From Gammaproteobacteria bacterium (GTDB taxonomy: Bacteria > Pseudomonadota > Gammaproteobacteria > DSM-16500): 54,143 nt of DNA. The notes below the pieces were generated by a model, which was not told the DNA's origin, searched no databases, and saw only the letters and a program-made list of their open reading frames with translations. Each line of letters opens with the position of its first letter. Position 1 is the first letter of the stretch. Shown here piece after piece: positions 17,876 through 26,591 of this stretch. A program made the position numbers and the translations under genes. Where the stretch lies: NCBI GenBank assembly GCA_031291175.1, contig JARLJO010000053.1, positions 1 through 54,143 on the forward strand, in the 5' to 3' direction.

Positions 17876-18342
17876 GGTTGTTGATCACGCTTTATTTGGT
17901 CAGCAAAGGAATACTAGTCAAGCCAACTTTGTACGTATCCGCTTTTTTTGAGAAGTATAAATCCCTCTATTATGACAACTTAACTCGTGTACGTACGCAT
18001 AGTGATTTAACACAATGGGTTCGCTTTTTCCTGGAAGGCGTGCGACAAACGTCTGAAAATTCAATTCAAACATTCAAATCAATTATTACATTACGCGAGG
18101 AATGCGAAAGCATTATTCTTTCTTTGGGCAAAAAAACAAAAATGGCCAAGAATTTTTTACATTATTTGTATGCTAAGCCAATTGTAGACAGTCAGGATGT
18201 GGTAGAAGCCTTTGCTATCAATTTAGCAACGGCATTACGGTTAATAGAAGATTTTGTACGATTAGGAATATTGCGAGAAATGACGGGATTTAAACGTAAT
18301 CGGGTTTTTGCATTTAGTAAATATATTCAGTTGTTTGACTAA
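17857..18342 (+). pseudogene. 3' remnant of a Fic-family gene
   Basis: The frame reads NCRIGRLLITLYLVSKGIL, which matches the end of the Fic active-site motif (GNGRIGRLLI) with Gly replaced by Cys. It continues through KPTLYVSAFFEKYKSLYYDNL and WVRFFLEGV to a C-terminal winged-helix segment. An in-frame TGA at 17854-17856 and the 41-bp tandem repeats lie immediately upstream, so everything before the active site, including the catalytic His, is missing. No ATG with a ribosome site precedes the remaining 154 codons; the only starts are TTGs. Loss of the catalytic half implies no AMPylation. The DNA-binding tail could still be translated, but nothing shows that it is. It differs from the Fic gene at 43258, so it represents another subfamily. 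Confidence 0.8.
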
Positions 18343-18387
18343 TAAGCGAATGGGAAAATCCAGGCCGTATCGCCTGATAGGATAATA

Positions 18388-20022
18388 TTATTTATTTTGA
18401 GTCGGGTTATTTTGACGTTTAGCCTCTATCAGTTGTTCTAATATCTGAATTGTTTTTAATGCACTTTTAATAGATAAATCCACTGTTTTAATCAGTTCAT
18501 TTGCTACAGGCACTAAGCGGAGATGCTGCATGGCTTTTTGAGAATGCTCTAAGGATTTTACTGCTAAGCCTAATGTGACTTGCTCATCTTCATTACTGGC
18601 TTCTCTGACTGTATTAAAGTAGGCATTGGCCAGCATACTATGAATTAAGTGTCTTTGAAAATGATCTTCTTCTGTCAATTTACCATCTATTTTTTCATGC
18701 AACTTTATGCTTTCAGTTAAATATTGAATGGCGGTGTCGCTACTGGTATTTGAGCCCGTACCTAATCTATAGGTCATATCCGAAAGAAGACGATAGGCAG
18801 GATTAGCGGATAAAATTCCATTGGTTTCTTTAAGGTGATTAATATACTCAAGATATTTCGTCATCGAGTAGATTACCTGAGGATAAGCTTTGTTTTCACT
18901 ATTTTTTATTACAATGTTCAGTAGTGCATCTTTTTTTAAATTTCGAACATAGTGAATATTTCTTTCGAAATTAGATTGATTTAGCATGGGTGAGCGTTGC
19001 TGATAATCCAGAAATATTTGGCAATATTGAACCGCCGCGGGATAATCATGAATTTTTAAATAAATATGGATTTTATCTAAATAACACTGAGAAATTTTAT
19101 CATAAAGGTCACGGCTAGCTGGATGAGGAAAATCTTGTTTTACTATTTTTTCATAGAGATTTTTGATGGCCTCATAAAGGCTTAATAAAGCCTCTTGCCA
19201 TTCTACGAGAAGTAGCTTTTTCTGATCATCTGGTTCTATAGTTAGTTTGATCTTGGCGATAAGATGCAATGTATCCAGGATAGACACATGTTTTAAAAAA
19301 ATAGTTTGAAAGTGCAGCAGATGATTGGCATCTCTTAAAAAAGCACAAGTATCAGCCCAATGAGCCTCTGGTTTTTGTCGCAATGGGTTTACTCTCGCCG
19401 ACATTCTCGTGATTTCGTCAATTTGTTCTTGTGTAATATCACTTTCGCTTGTATTAGGGAAATGCATCTGCCCAATATCAAAGGCTAGCTGAGATATCTC
19501 AGTAACACTTTGTGCCGCTAATTGTTTTAATATGGAAAGATTTCCGCTCGGTTTACCCTTTCCGGTTTTAAGCATTAGCCCTGATAGATCTTGTGTAGAT
19601 TGTTTTTCTTGTTCTTCCTGAAATAGATTAGACAATAAATTCGTATAATGTTGTTTTTCGTCGTCATCCAGCTCGCTGTTTAATTGGGTAAAGCCACTAC
19701 CGACTTCAATCAGGATTTTATCGACATCAGATTTTTTTAATTGGAATTGATTGTTTTCAACATACGTCATAAAAAACGGTTTATTCACAATGTCTGATAA
19801 CTTATCCATTGCCATTTTTTTTTGTATATTTGGATTGGCTAAGACATTAGTGCCTAGTGAATGCTTGGCATATCCTTCTAATGTCTTTAAACAACTTGCG
19901 CCAAATTGGCTTTCAGCAAGCGAGGAATGGGAAAGACGAGAGAGAAGGCGAAATAATTCGATAACTTTATCTTGCATGGAAAAGTCGGAATTACCGTCAT
20001 CTTTTGCCAAATATGACTGCAT
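18388..20022 (-). CDS. Uncharacterised 544-aa helical protein, possible effector
   Basis: No family is recognised. The protein is almost entirely alpha-helical, soluble and without a signal peptide. The central and C-terminal parts (about 270-520) show paired-helix spacing like TPR units (HPASRDLYDKISQCYLDKIHIYLKIHDY, AIQYLTESIKLHEKIDG, AVKSLEHSQKAMQHL). The conserved 5' untranslated region and the first 45 codons are duplicated at 36990-37220, so this gene belonged to a family that has been shuffled locally. Large cytoplasm-type helical proteins of this kind in Legionellales are often Dot/Icm substrates, but no secretion signal can be proven here. The 3' end converges on the Fic remnant. Confidence 0.6.
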   Translation of the reverse strand: MQSYLAKDDGNSDFSMQDKVIELFRLLSRLSHSSLAESQFGASCLKTLEGYAKHSLGTNVLANPNIQKKMAMDKLSDIVNKPFFMTYVENNQFQLKKSDVDKILIEVGSGFTQLNSELDDDEKQHYTNLLSNLFQEEQEKQSTQDLSGLMLKTGKGKPSGNLSILKQLAAQSVTEISQLAFDIGQMHFPNTSESDITQEQIDEITRMSARVNPLRQKPEAHWADTCAFLRDANHLLHFQTIFLKHVSILDTLHLIAKIKLTIEPDDQKKLLLVEWQEALLSLYEAIKNLYEKIVKQDFPHPASRDLYDKISQCYLDKIHIYLKIHDYPAAVQYCQIFLDYQQRSPMLNQSNFERNIHYVRNLKKDALLNIVIKNSENKAYPQVIYSMTKYLEYINHLKETNGILSANPAYRLLSDMTYRLGTGSNTSSDTAIQYLTESIKLHEKIDGKLTEEDHFQRHLIHSMLANAYFNTVREASNEDEQVTLGLAVKSLEHSQKAMQHLRLVPVANELIKTVDLSIKSALKTIQILEQLIEAKRQNNPTQNK

Positions 20023-20177
20023 AACAAAACCTCTAAATGATATCCGTTAAGTATAGCATTTAAATATAGTTTTTGATGCGGTCGCGCTTAACTGCGTCAT
20101 TTATTGATGTTTTTTTAGCTGAAGATGTAATGGATCTTTCAAGGGGGAAGTGCTTTTATTTTCAGGAAGAGTACCAT

Positions 20178-20279
20178 GATCCCTTACTCAGAGATATCAA
20201 TGATTTGTTAGAGCGTAAAATTTTAGTAAAAGAGAATTTCGGTGGCAGAAGCACAAGTTATCAGATTTGTTTGCTGTGA
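20178..20279 (+). pseudogene. 3' scrap of a Fic gene (winged-helix end)
   Basis: The 33 codons LRDINDLLERKILVKENF to ICLL are almost identical to the last residues of the intact Fic protein at 43258-44358, including several bases past the stop codon. Upstream similarity stops near 20178. This is a relic of a second copy of that gene, placed directly upstream of the conserved promoter of the 544-aa gene. Confidence 0.85.
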
Positions 20280-20349
20280 GTGTCGACTGCTGACGCTATT
20301 TATAAGCTGGAATATCAATATAAATTACAGAGAAGTGGTGTTTCTGGAT

Positions 20350-21015
20350 TTAACTAGCGGGATATATCCCTACGTCCCGCGGCTTGTCCGCGGGATCCAG
20401 AAGTTTAAGAATAACTGGTAGCTTCAGTGCGTTAGAGATTAATTCCGAGCGAGAATTACATTGCATTTTCTGCTTGATCGTCTCAATATAATGTTCGACA
20501 GTGCGAGGAGAAAGCAATAGTGTTTTAGCAATATGCTTTATGCTCATGCCACACACTAAATGATAAAGACAATCAATTTGACGTTTAGTGAGCCCATTTG
20601 TTTCATGCGTAAAACTTGGCTCAATTGAAATAACTGATAACGCCTGAATGCCGATTATTTTACCTGACTGCGATAACCAAGGGGTTTTATAACTGACAGC
20701 ATCTACCTTTCTACCATCCTTAAGATTGCCTGATTCAAAAAAAATAGTATGCTGGTTATTTTTCAAAACCTTTAAATCATTTTCTTTTGCTTGAGCGGCG
20801 CAATTAGGCCAAAAATCTTGATCATAATAACCAATAACATCACTGGATTTTGTTAAACCCACATCTATGGCTAAACGATTATTTGATGCTATGTATTTAC
20901 TTTTGAGGTCTTTCCAGAATAGGTAGAAGTGTAAATTATTATAATTGCCCGCTTCCAATTTGCAAAGCTGTGAAGGCTCAGAAATATTCATCAGTTCTTG
21001 TATTTGGTTATGCAT
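20350..21015 (-). CDS. PAS-LuxR transcriptional regulator
   Basis: 221 residues. Residues about 25-130 form a PAS-like sensor (FYLFWKDLKSKYIASN, DVIGYYDQDFWP, GRKVDAVSYKTPWLSQSGKIIGI). Residues 140-195 form a LuxR-type helix-turn-helix (GLTKRQIDCLYHLVCGMSIKHIAKTL, SPRTVEHYIETIKQKM). There is no receiver domain, so the signal is probably a ligand or cofactor in the PAS domain. The last 14 codons are supplied by a GC-rich palindromic repeat (20375-20395) that has extended or replaced the native C-terminus. The gene is divergent from the 173-aa gene at 21343, with a perfect dyad between them (21108-21132), suggesting it controls that promoter and its own. Confidence 0.85.
   Translation of the reverse strand: MHNQIQELMNISEPSQLCKLEAGNYNNLHFYLFWKDLKSKYIASNNRLAIDVGLTKSSDVIGYYDQDFWPNCAAQAKENDLKVLKNNQHTIFFESGNLKDGRKVDAVSYKTPWLSQSGKIIGIQALSVISIEPSFTHETNGLTKRQIDCLYHLVCGMSIKHIAKTLLLSPRTVEHYIETIKQKMQCNSRSELISNALKLPVILKLLDPADKPRDVGIYPAS
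20375..20395. repeat. REP-like GC-rich palindrome inside the LuxR C-terminus
   Basis: TCCCGCGG and CCGCGGGA form 8-bp arms around CTTGT, next to GATCC. A related element, GGATCCCGCG...CGCGGGA, lies at 21896-21917 behind the 173-aa gene. Here it is translated as part of the regulator. Confidence 0.7.
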
Positions 21016-21107
21016 GTATCACCATTTCAAATTAATTTTATTGTTTGATCAATGGGTTATTTATAAAAGACTAAACTGACTTTCCGGGTCGTATTATAGG
21101 TTGTTAC

Positions 21108-21132
21108 TGACTAAATGTACATCATTTAGTCA
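21108..21132. promoter_or_regulatory. Perfect 25-bp dyad, candidate regulator operator
   Basis: TGACTAAATG and CATTTAGTCA are perfect 10-bp inverted arms with a 5-base spacer, TACAT. The dyad lies 93 bp upstream of the LuxR start and 210 bp upstream of the 173-aa gene. Its symmetry and size fit a dimeric LuxR-type binding site. It has no T-run, so it is unlikely to be a terminator. Confidence 0.6.
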
Positions 21133-21214
21133 ATTCCACGCATTTTGGTGAGCGTAAGCGATATAATATTTCTCAAATTGCGGGGTTGCTTATTCAAATT
21201 TGATTGTTTACATT

Positions 21215-21864
21215 AGGGCGTTTTATACCCTATTTATCTTTCCCTATTATTTTTATCATGTTTCGAAATAACTTAATTGTTTTAACAAAGATTAATAAAA
21301 TTTAAAACAACTCCAACTTTATTTTAAAGGCAGACAATTTTTATGACACCACCATCCCCACCATCTCTATTGACACCTGCAACACCACCGGAAATATACT
21401 TGGCAAGAATAGCATTCAACGAAGCTATAGAAGAAGAAAGAAAACGTTTAGAAAAAGAAAAAGAGTTCTTCGTCAAGTTTGTGAATGTTATATTAGAACG
21501 TACGATTGAGTCACATCCAGAAGAAACATTATTAAAATTTCTTAGTGAGTTATTTAAATCCGGCACAATTGATTTAGATAAAAAGTTTCGTATAGCTAGA
21601 ACTATTGTAGAATTTCCTGGAGCGGATAAAATTAAAAATCAAGCGGTTTTAGACAAAGCAATGTTAAAGCACCTGAAGGGATTCAAAACAGATATTTTCA
21701 ATCCTGGCTCCCAATTATTTAGCGCTTTAAACTATCAGCGTAATGTAATACCTATAACATTCTTTGGCAGTAGAGCAGTGATTGGTTTGAATTACGCAAA
21801 ATCACTACAAGACGCTCAGTCCGTTGTCCGTCCTGCTGAAAGAACCGCTTTTCGGTTTTCCTAG
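21215..21864 (+). repeat. Inverted duplication, left copy (promoter plus 173-aa gene)
   Basis: About 650 bp are strongly similar, in inverted orientation, to 32980-33625, covering the coding region and about 125 bp upstream. The copies bracket about 11 kb and could support inversion by homologous recombination. Confidence 0.85.
21343..21864 (+). CDS. Uncharacterised 173-aa protein, paralogue A
   Basis: No known family is recognised. A proline-rich start (MTPPSPPSLLTPATPPEIY) precedes a charged helix (EEERKRLEKEKEFFVKFVN, about 30-50), a helical middle, and a conserved C-terminal block (NYQRNVIPITFFGSRAVIGL, NYAKSLQDAQSVVRPAERTAF). About 85% of residues match the paralogue at 32980-33498, and the C-terminal third is the most conserved. 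There is no signal peptide or membrane segment. The gene is divergent from a PAS-LuxR gene, and the paralogue sits beside a LuxR N-terminal remnant. The pair of 172/173-aa gene and PAS-LuxR therefore looks like a module that was duplicated together. An AAAGG ribosome site precedes the ATG by about 11 bases. Confidence 0.75.
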   Translation: MTPPSPPSLLTPATPPEIYLARIAFNEAIEEERKRLEKEKEFFVKFVNVILERTIESHPEETLLKFLSELFKSGTIDLDKKFRIARTIVEFPGADKIKNQAVLDKAMLKHLKGFKTDIFNPGSQLFSALNYQRNVIPITFFGSRAVIGLNYAKSLQDAQSVVRPAERTAFRFS

Positions 21865-22048
21865 CCATCCTAATTCTACAGTTTTTTGATTCGTCGGATC
21901 CCGCGCCAGTCGCGGGAAAAGACATGGGGTGCAACTACATAATTCCCTCAAACCCGTGGCATCCACTAGGATAAGTCTACTGGTAGTCTGATTAGCTGTG
22001 TAGGCGAAACGGGTGCGTCGTAGCTAGGTGATGTGACGCTATCAGCAT

Positions 22049-23395
22049 TTACTTAAAGTTAAAATTTTTGAATTCACTAGTGCTAGTCTCGTCTGTTTGA
22101 TTTTGTTGTAATTTTTTTTGTTTTACTGATAAGAGAGGTTCTAGTGCTTCAGGTGGATTTATCTTCTCATCTTTTGTTTGAACGGCTTCATTTTTTAGGT
22201 CGGCGGCGACGTTCAAATTGCTCATAATTTTTTGTGTAGAATTTATGGATTGAGAGAAATAGCTTGAAATTTTCTGGTAAGACATTTTTAGAGCTAGTTT
22301 AAAGCGCGCGGCAGTCCTTTCTGCCGCGTGATAAATTTTTTCTTTATTTTTATTAAAATATAAAAAAGAGGCAGCACTTACCAGTATTAAAGCGGGTAAT
22401 TGGAGACCGGGAATACAAGCTAACAATACACCCGTGAATGCCACGGCCCAAATAATAGTGTCTCTAACTGAAGTTTTAAAACTATCTTTGTTTTTTTGCA
22501 TTATTTGATTTTCACGATTATTGCGATCAGGAGTATGATTTGCGTATTGCAATTGTTCTGCAATTCTTTGGTTATCCCTTTCGTTGCCGTGTAGCTGGCC
22601 TACTTCCTGCGGTTTTTTGGTGTTAATGATTTGGAGGTTTTTTATAAAAGCAGTTTCTTGAAACGTTGGGCTGATTGTTTGCAGATAATGATTAATTATT
22701 TGCTTAAATTTTTCTGAATCAGACGCATAGTGATTAGCCGCTGTTCTGAATATGATAGCATCTTCAATTTCTTCTCTGGCTTCTTTGGCCTTTTTCAAGC
22801 GACCTCTTTTACGTTCTAATGCCCATTCTCCCCAGGATTCTTTATTTCCTTGTTTATCTAGATTTTCTTTTAACTTTTTTTCTGCATTTTCCAATCGAGG
22901 GATAAGCTTATTTAACTTTTCTAATTGAGCTAGACTATCTTTAAGCCAATAATCCCTATTTAATAAACATCGTGTGGTACGGGTTAAGTCATCTAATGAA
23001 AGTAAAAAACCGGCACCGAAAGCCGCAGCAAATCCAATTCCTCCAAAAGCGCCAAAGCTAAGGCTGGTTAATACACTTAATTGGATAGCGCTACTTATGT
23101 TAACGGTGCCTTTTATTTTCGTGGCAACAGGGCGATGTGTTGTCTCGTCAGTTAACTGATTGACACCGACAATCAAGGAACAGGTGGCATCTAAATAATT
23201 CCACGCGGAACCAATGGCGGCTGACTGCGGAACAACAACATTTTTGATTTCGGCCAAAATAGCCGGCAATATTGTAGTATAGAAGGAAAAAGTCCAATAA
23301 GTATTTTCGGGTAGGGCATCACCAAACTCTGCTGAAGTGGAAATTATCACATCTTTTAATTCTTCAAGTACCTGATGTTCTGTCATATTTCCCAT
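22049..23395 (-). CDS. Uncharacterised 448-aa protein with hydrophobic segments
   Basis: No family is recognised. Helical N-terminal half with two hydrophobic stretches near residues 110-150 (SAIQLSVLTSLSFGAFGGIG, AAFGAGFLLSL). A charged coiled-coil-like section follows (about 175-230, EKLNKLIPRLENAEKKLKEN). A second hydrophobic pair sits near 310-350 (IIWAVAFTGVLLACIPGLQL, ALILVSAASFLYF), and the C-terminal tail is polar. This layout of paired membrane hairpins and coiled coils is frequent among effectors that insert into host vacuolar membranes, but that reading is speculative. The ATG at 23395 has a weak ribosome site; an in-frame ATG at 23386 has GGGA just upstream. It lies inside the inverted-repeat island. 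Confidence 0.6.
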   Translation of the reverse strand: MGNMTEHQVLEELKDVIISTSAEFGDALPENTYWTFSFYTTILPAILAEIKNVVVPQSAAIGSAWNYLDATCSLIVGVNQLTDETTHRPVATKIKGTVNISSAIQLSVLTSLSFGAFGGIGFAAAFGAGFLLSLDDLTRTTRCLLNRDYWLKDSLAQLEKLNKLIPRLENAEKKLKENLDKQGNKESWGEWALERKRGRLKKAKEAREEIEDAIIFRTAANHYASDSEKFKQIINHYLQTISPTFQETAFIKNLQIINTKKPQEVGQLHGNERDNQRIAEQLQYANHTPDRNNRENQIMQKNKDSFKTSVRDTIIWAVAFTGVLLACIPGLQLPALILVSAASFLYFNKNKEKIYHAAERTAARFKLALKMSYQKISSYFSQSINSTQKIMSNLNVAADLKNEAVQTKDEKINPPEALEPLLSVKQKKLQQNQTDETSTSEFKNFNFK

Positions 23396-23659
23396 TGAGT
23401 CTTATCCCCATAACATTTTAAAACTGGCATACATTGTGGAAGAGGTCGCAATAATATTTGTAAGCATGAAGATTGAACGTTGCCATTACTTATATCTTTT
23501 TCATTTCCCGCATCTCAACAATATTATAAGCCAATAACACTGATTTTTCAGAATAACAGATAAATCAAATAGTTGATGGAAGACGGTTCCAAACAGAGAA
23601 CCCAGGCCTGATACCGAGCTCTTTATAGTTACATCTGATAAACAAAAAATAAAACAAAC

Positions 23660-24046
23660 TTATGGTCCGCAATGCACTAATGGACAAGCTTGATGATCTT
23701 TTACTAATGCGCCGATGCCTTGAGAACAATTATCAGTAATTTTCCGGATAAATTCTTGTTTTGTCCCATCTATGTAGATATTGCGGCCGGGGAACATTTC
23801 ATTGCAAATGCCAACTAGTGTGCCTCTGACGCAACGGTTGACACACTCATTGTATCCCGATATGGTTGAATAGGAATAAAAGGGGAGATTTCTGATAGCT
23901 TCAGTGCTAGCAGGTATGTTGACACAGAGTTCTGTTTTCGTAATTTCCGTTTTACCTGCGATAGAGTCGCTGTGTGCTAATGAAAAAGTAGAAAAAAATA
24001 ATACTAGCGTTAATGATGAGACGGCAACTGGCTTTAATAATCTCAT
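23660..24046 (-). CDS. Small Cys-rich secreted protein
   Basis: 128 residues. The signal peptide MRLLKPVAVSSLTLVLFFST, ending SLAHS, covers about residues 1-26. The mature part carries seven cysteines (ELCVN, ECVNRC, GICNEMF, DNCSQG, ACPLVHC), so it is probably disulfide-bonded in the periplasm or outside the cell. GAGGGAG sits 6 bases before the ATG at 24046. No family is recognised. It stands alone between the 448-aa gene and the propeller gene. Confidence 0.65.
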   Translation of the reverse strand: MRLLKPVAVSSLTLVLFFSTFSLAHSDSIAGKTEITKTELCVNIPASTEAIRNLPFYSYSTISGYNECVNRCVRGTLVGICNEMFPGRNIYIDGTKQEFIRKITDNCSQGIGALVKDHQACPLVHCGP

Positions 24047-24390
24047 GTATACTCCCTCAAAAAATATGACAAACTAGGAATATTAAGCAAAGTCCTATGA
24101 GCAGCTATTGGCGCACTTCAATTATATCAAATAATGGAGAGTCTTGCTTTTGCGATTTTTAGGATTTGATTTGGCCCCGTTCCTTCAGTGCAAAGCATTA
24201 AATATTAAAAATATCATACAGTACAAATTAAAGGCTCAGTCTCAACGCTTGTTTAAAGCCTATTAACCTGTCATGTTATTTTTTTCGTCTACCATCCATT
24301 CACAATACTGAGGTATAATTACCCTTTCGAGTTTATATACATGATCAAAATGGATTTTTGTCATTTTAAGATAAACACAAGGAATAAGTG
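24047..24390. other. Divergent promoter region, no gene
   Basis: About 340 bp of AT-rich sequence between divergent secreted-protein genes. A TATAAT hexamer at 24314-24319 could be the -10 box of the propeller gene, but no -35 box with correct spacing was found. Confidence 0.4.
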
Positions 24391-26496
24391 ATGCGCACCC
24401 AACGACTCTTTACCACTGCTATTCTATTGTTGACTAGCCTATTTTTATTTTTACCGATGACGGCATTCGCGCATATCATCTCAATTGCAGCGACCTCACC
24501 TTTCCCCTCACAACTGAACACCTCGGCAACCGCGACAGCTAGCTATACTGTGACTAATATAGCCAAAAAAACCCCTATCACAGTTATTGATCAAAGCCAG
24601 TTTCCTGCTGGTTTATCCCTTTCCGGCTCAACCTGCGGCAAACTCATAAATCCAGGGCAGTCCTGCGTTATTACCTTACTACTTCAAGCGCCTGCTCGTG
24701 CACAAACTTTTTCTGGCGTATTAAAAGAATGGGCAAGCCCTTCAGCCGATGCCGTGCAGCTGCCTATTAGCGTCACGATTGTAGCCGCTGCAGGGCAATT
24801 TACGATTACACCTACCGCCGGATCTCATGGCACCATTTCACCCAGCTCGGTATTAACCGTTAATAAAAATAGCAGCCAGATATTCACCGCTTTGCCTAAT
24901 GCAGGTTATACCATTAGCCAATGGCTACTGGATGGTAATCTAGCTCAGACAAGCGGTTCAAGCTATACTCTGACCAACATCACTGCCAATCATAATGTGC
25001 AAGTGACTTTCGCAGCCATTCAATACGTGATCACACCTAGCGCCGGCGCCAATGGCGCGATCAGTCCTAATACGCCTCAATCTGTCAATAGCAGTAGCAA
25101 CCAAACATTCACCGCAACCCCAGCCGCAGGTTTTACAGTTAATCAATGGCTAGTGGACGGCACGCTTGCACAAACCGGAGGGACAAGCTTCACACTCACA
25201 AACATCACCGCCCCTCACACTGTCCAGGTGACATTTACCAGCTCACAAACTGCTGTGTTCACTGTAGGTGGAGCATCCAGCAGCTTCAACCCTTTGCTCG
25301 CTGTTAGCACGGATGGCAAAGGCAATACCTGGACGTCAAAGCCTGTCACTGGCACATCATCAGGCGGAAATTATGCAGCCTCAAGCTGCACAGACGCCAC
25401 AACAACAGCCGTATGCACAAACGTTGGAAACAGTAACTCAGCCCCCCTTATTGCGGTTAGCAACGACGGTGGGAACACCTGGGTGACAAAAACAGTCCCA
25501 GCCCTTACAACAGCTGGCTCTTTTAGCTCAACCAGCTGTACTGGCAGCGGTACTAATACTGTTTGCGTGGCTGCAGGACAATCTTTTTCGGGCTCTGCGC
25601 CTCCTATACTTGCGGTTAGCACAGACAGAGGCAACACGTGGGCCCAGCCAACTGTATTAGGGGGCTTACCTACCGCGGGCTATTTCAGAGGAGTCAATTG
25701 TACAGGCAGCGGAACAACGGCTATTTGTGTAGCCGCTGGGCGCGACAATTCCACATTGCTTCCTTTTCTTATTTCAAGCAATGACAGTGGTGCCACGTGG
25801 ACGATACAGACTATTCCTCTCACCCCAACAAGTGGTTTGTATAATTCAGTTAGCTGCGTAGGCAGTGGATTAACAGCGATTTGTGTTGCTGCTGGGCAAG
25901 ACCTTACAAGCGCAGGCACCCTTTTGGCTGTCAGCACGGATGGCGCTAACACGTTTGCGCTAAAACCCGTTTCAGGAATAGCGGCCGGCGGAAGCTTTAG
26001 TAGTGTCAGCTGCACAGGCACTGGATCCACTACCATTTGTACCGTCGTTGGAGCGGACTCTTCTAACGTTCCCACACTAGCCGTCAGTATAAATGGCGCT
26101 ACAACCTGGGCATCCAAATCGGTTACTAACTTACCCGCAAATGGCTCTTTTACATCTGTTAGCTGTTCGGGCAGTGGCGCCGCGGCAGTTTGCACAGCTG
26201 CAGGACGCGACAACACAGGTGTTAATCCACCGTTATTAGCATCAAGCATTGACGGGGCCAACACATGGTCGGTCAAACCAGTCTCAGGTGGCATTACTCC
26301 CATTGGCTTTTTTAATGCAACTAAGTGTGTCGGTACCGGCACAAGCGCGGTTTGCATTGCTGTTGGAACAGACAATTCAACCTTCCCGACACCACCTATC
26401 ATTGCAGTCAGTATTGATGGGGCTAGTACCTGGACAGTTAAACCACTTACAGGTACGCCCTCCACCGGATCATTTTCAGGCGCTGGCGGTTCTTGA
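24391..26496 (+). CDS. Secreted BNR/propeller protein with InlB-type repeats
   Basis: 701 residues from the ATG at 24391 (AAGGA 7 bases upstream; the GTG at 24388 is a poorer start). After a signal peptide (about 1-28, TAFAH) comes an Ig-like region to about 130. Two repeats of the divergent InlB B-repeat kind follow (about 135-290; ITPTAGSHGTISP...AGYTISQWLLDG...NITANHNVQVTF). The rest is eight or so degenerate blades of about 48 residues, each with VSTDGANTW-like BNR motifs and paired cysteines (SCTGSGTTTICV). The design suggests an extracellular, disulfide-stapled beta-propeller for binding glycans or proteins. No catalytic residues were recognised. Two other secreted BNR proteins occur at 44490 and 52435. 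Confidence 0.8.
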   Translation: MRTQRLFTTAILLLTSLFLFLPMTAFAHIISIAATSPFPSQLNTSATATASYTVTNIAKKTPITVIDQSQFPAGLSLSGSTCGKLINPGQSCVITLLLQAPARAQTFSGVLKEWASPSADAVQLPISVTIVAAAGQFTITPTAGSHGTISPSSVLTVNKNSSQIFTALPNAGYTISQWLLDGNLAQTSGSSYTLTNITANHNVQVTFAAIQYVITPSAGANGAISPNTPQSVNSSSNQTFTATPAAGFTVNQWLVDGTLAQTGGTSFTLTNITAPHTVQVTFTSSQTAVFTVGGASSSFNPLLAVSTDGKGNTWTSKPVTGTSSGGNYAASSCTDATTTAVCTNVGNSNSAPLIAVSNDGGNTWVTKTVPALTTAGSFSSTSCTGSGTNTVCVAAGQSFSGSAPPILAVSTDRGNTWAQPTVLGGLPTAGYFRGVNCTGSGTTAICVAAGRDNSTLLPFLISSNDSGATWTIQTIPLTPTSGLYNSVSCVGSGLTAICVAAGQDLTSAGTLLAVSTDGANTFALKPVSGIAAGGSFSSVSCTGTGSTTICTVVGADSSNVPTLAVSINGATTWASKSVTNLPANGSFTSVSCSGSGAAAVCTAAGRDNTGVNPPLLASSIDGANTWSVKPVSGGITPIGFFNATKCVGTGTSAVCIAVGTDNSTFPTPPIIAVSIDGASTWTVKPLTGTPSTGSFSGAGGS

Positions 26497-26551
26497 TATT
26501 TGGGCTCTCTGCTTATAATAGTTACCCGATATATTTTAGCTTTTCAGTCTG

Positions 26552-26582
26552 ATATAAAATCCCTCCCTTTACAAAAGGGAGG
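26552..26582 (-). repeat. CCTCC/GGAGG palindromic element, copy 4 (short form)
   Basis: On the minus strand it reads CCTCCCTTTTGTAAAGGGAG, then GGATTTTATAT. It is a shortened relative of copies 1-3 and lies at the broken 3' edge of the Tn3 transposase fragment. Confidence 0.65.
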
Positions 26583-26591
26583 ATGAAATTA

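Noticed and set aside
25680..26465. Minus-strand 261-codon frame opposite the BNR protein
   Set aside because: Antisense of a biased, repetitive coding region; no ribosome site and no family resemblance.
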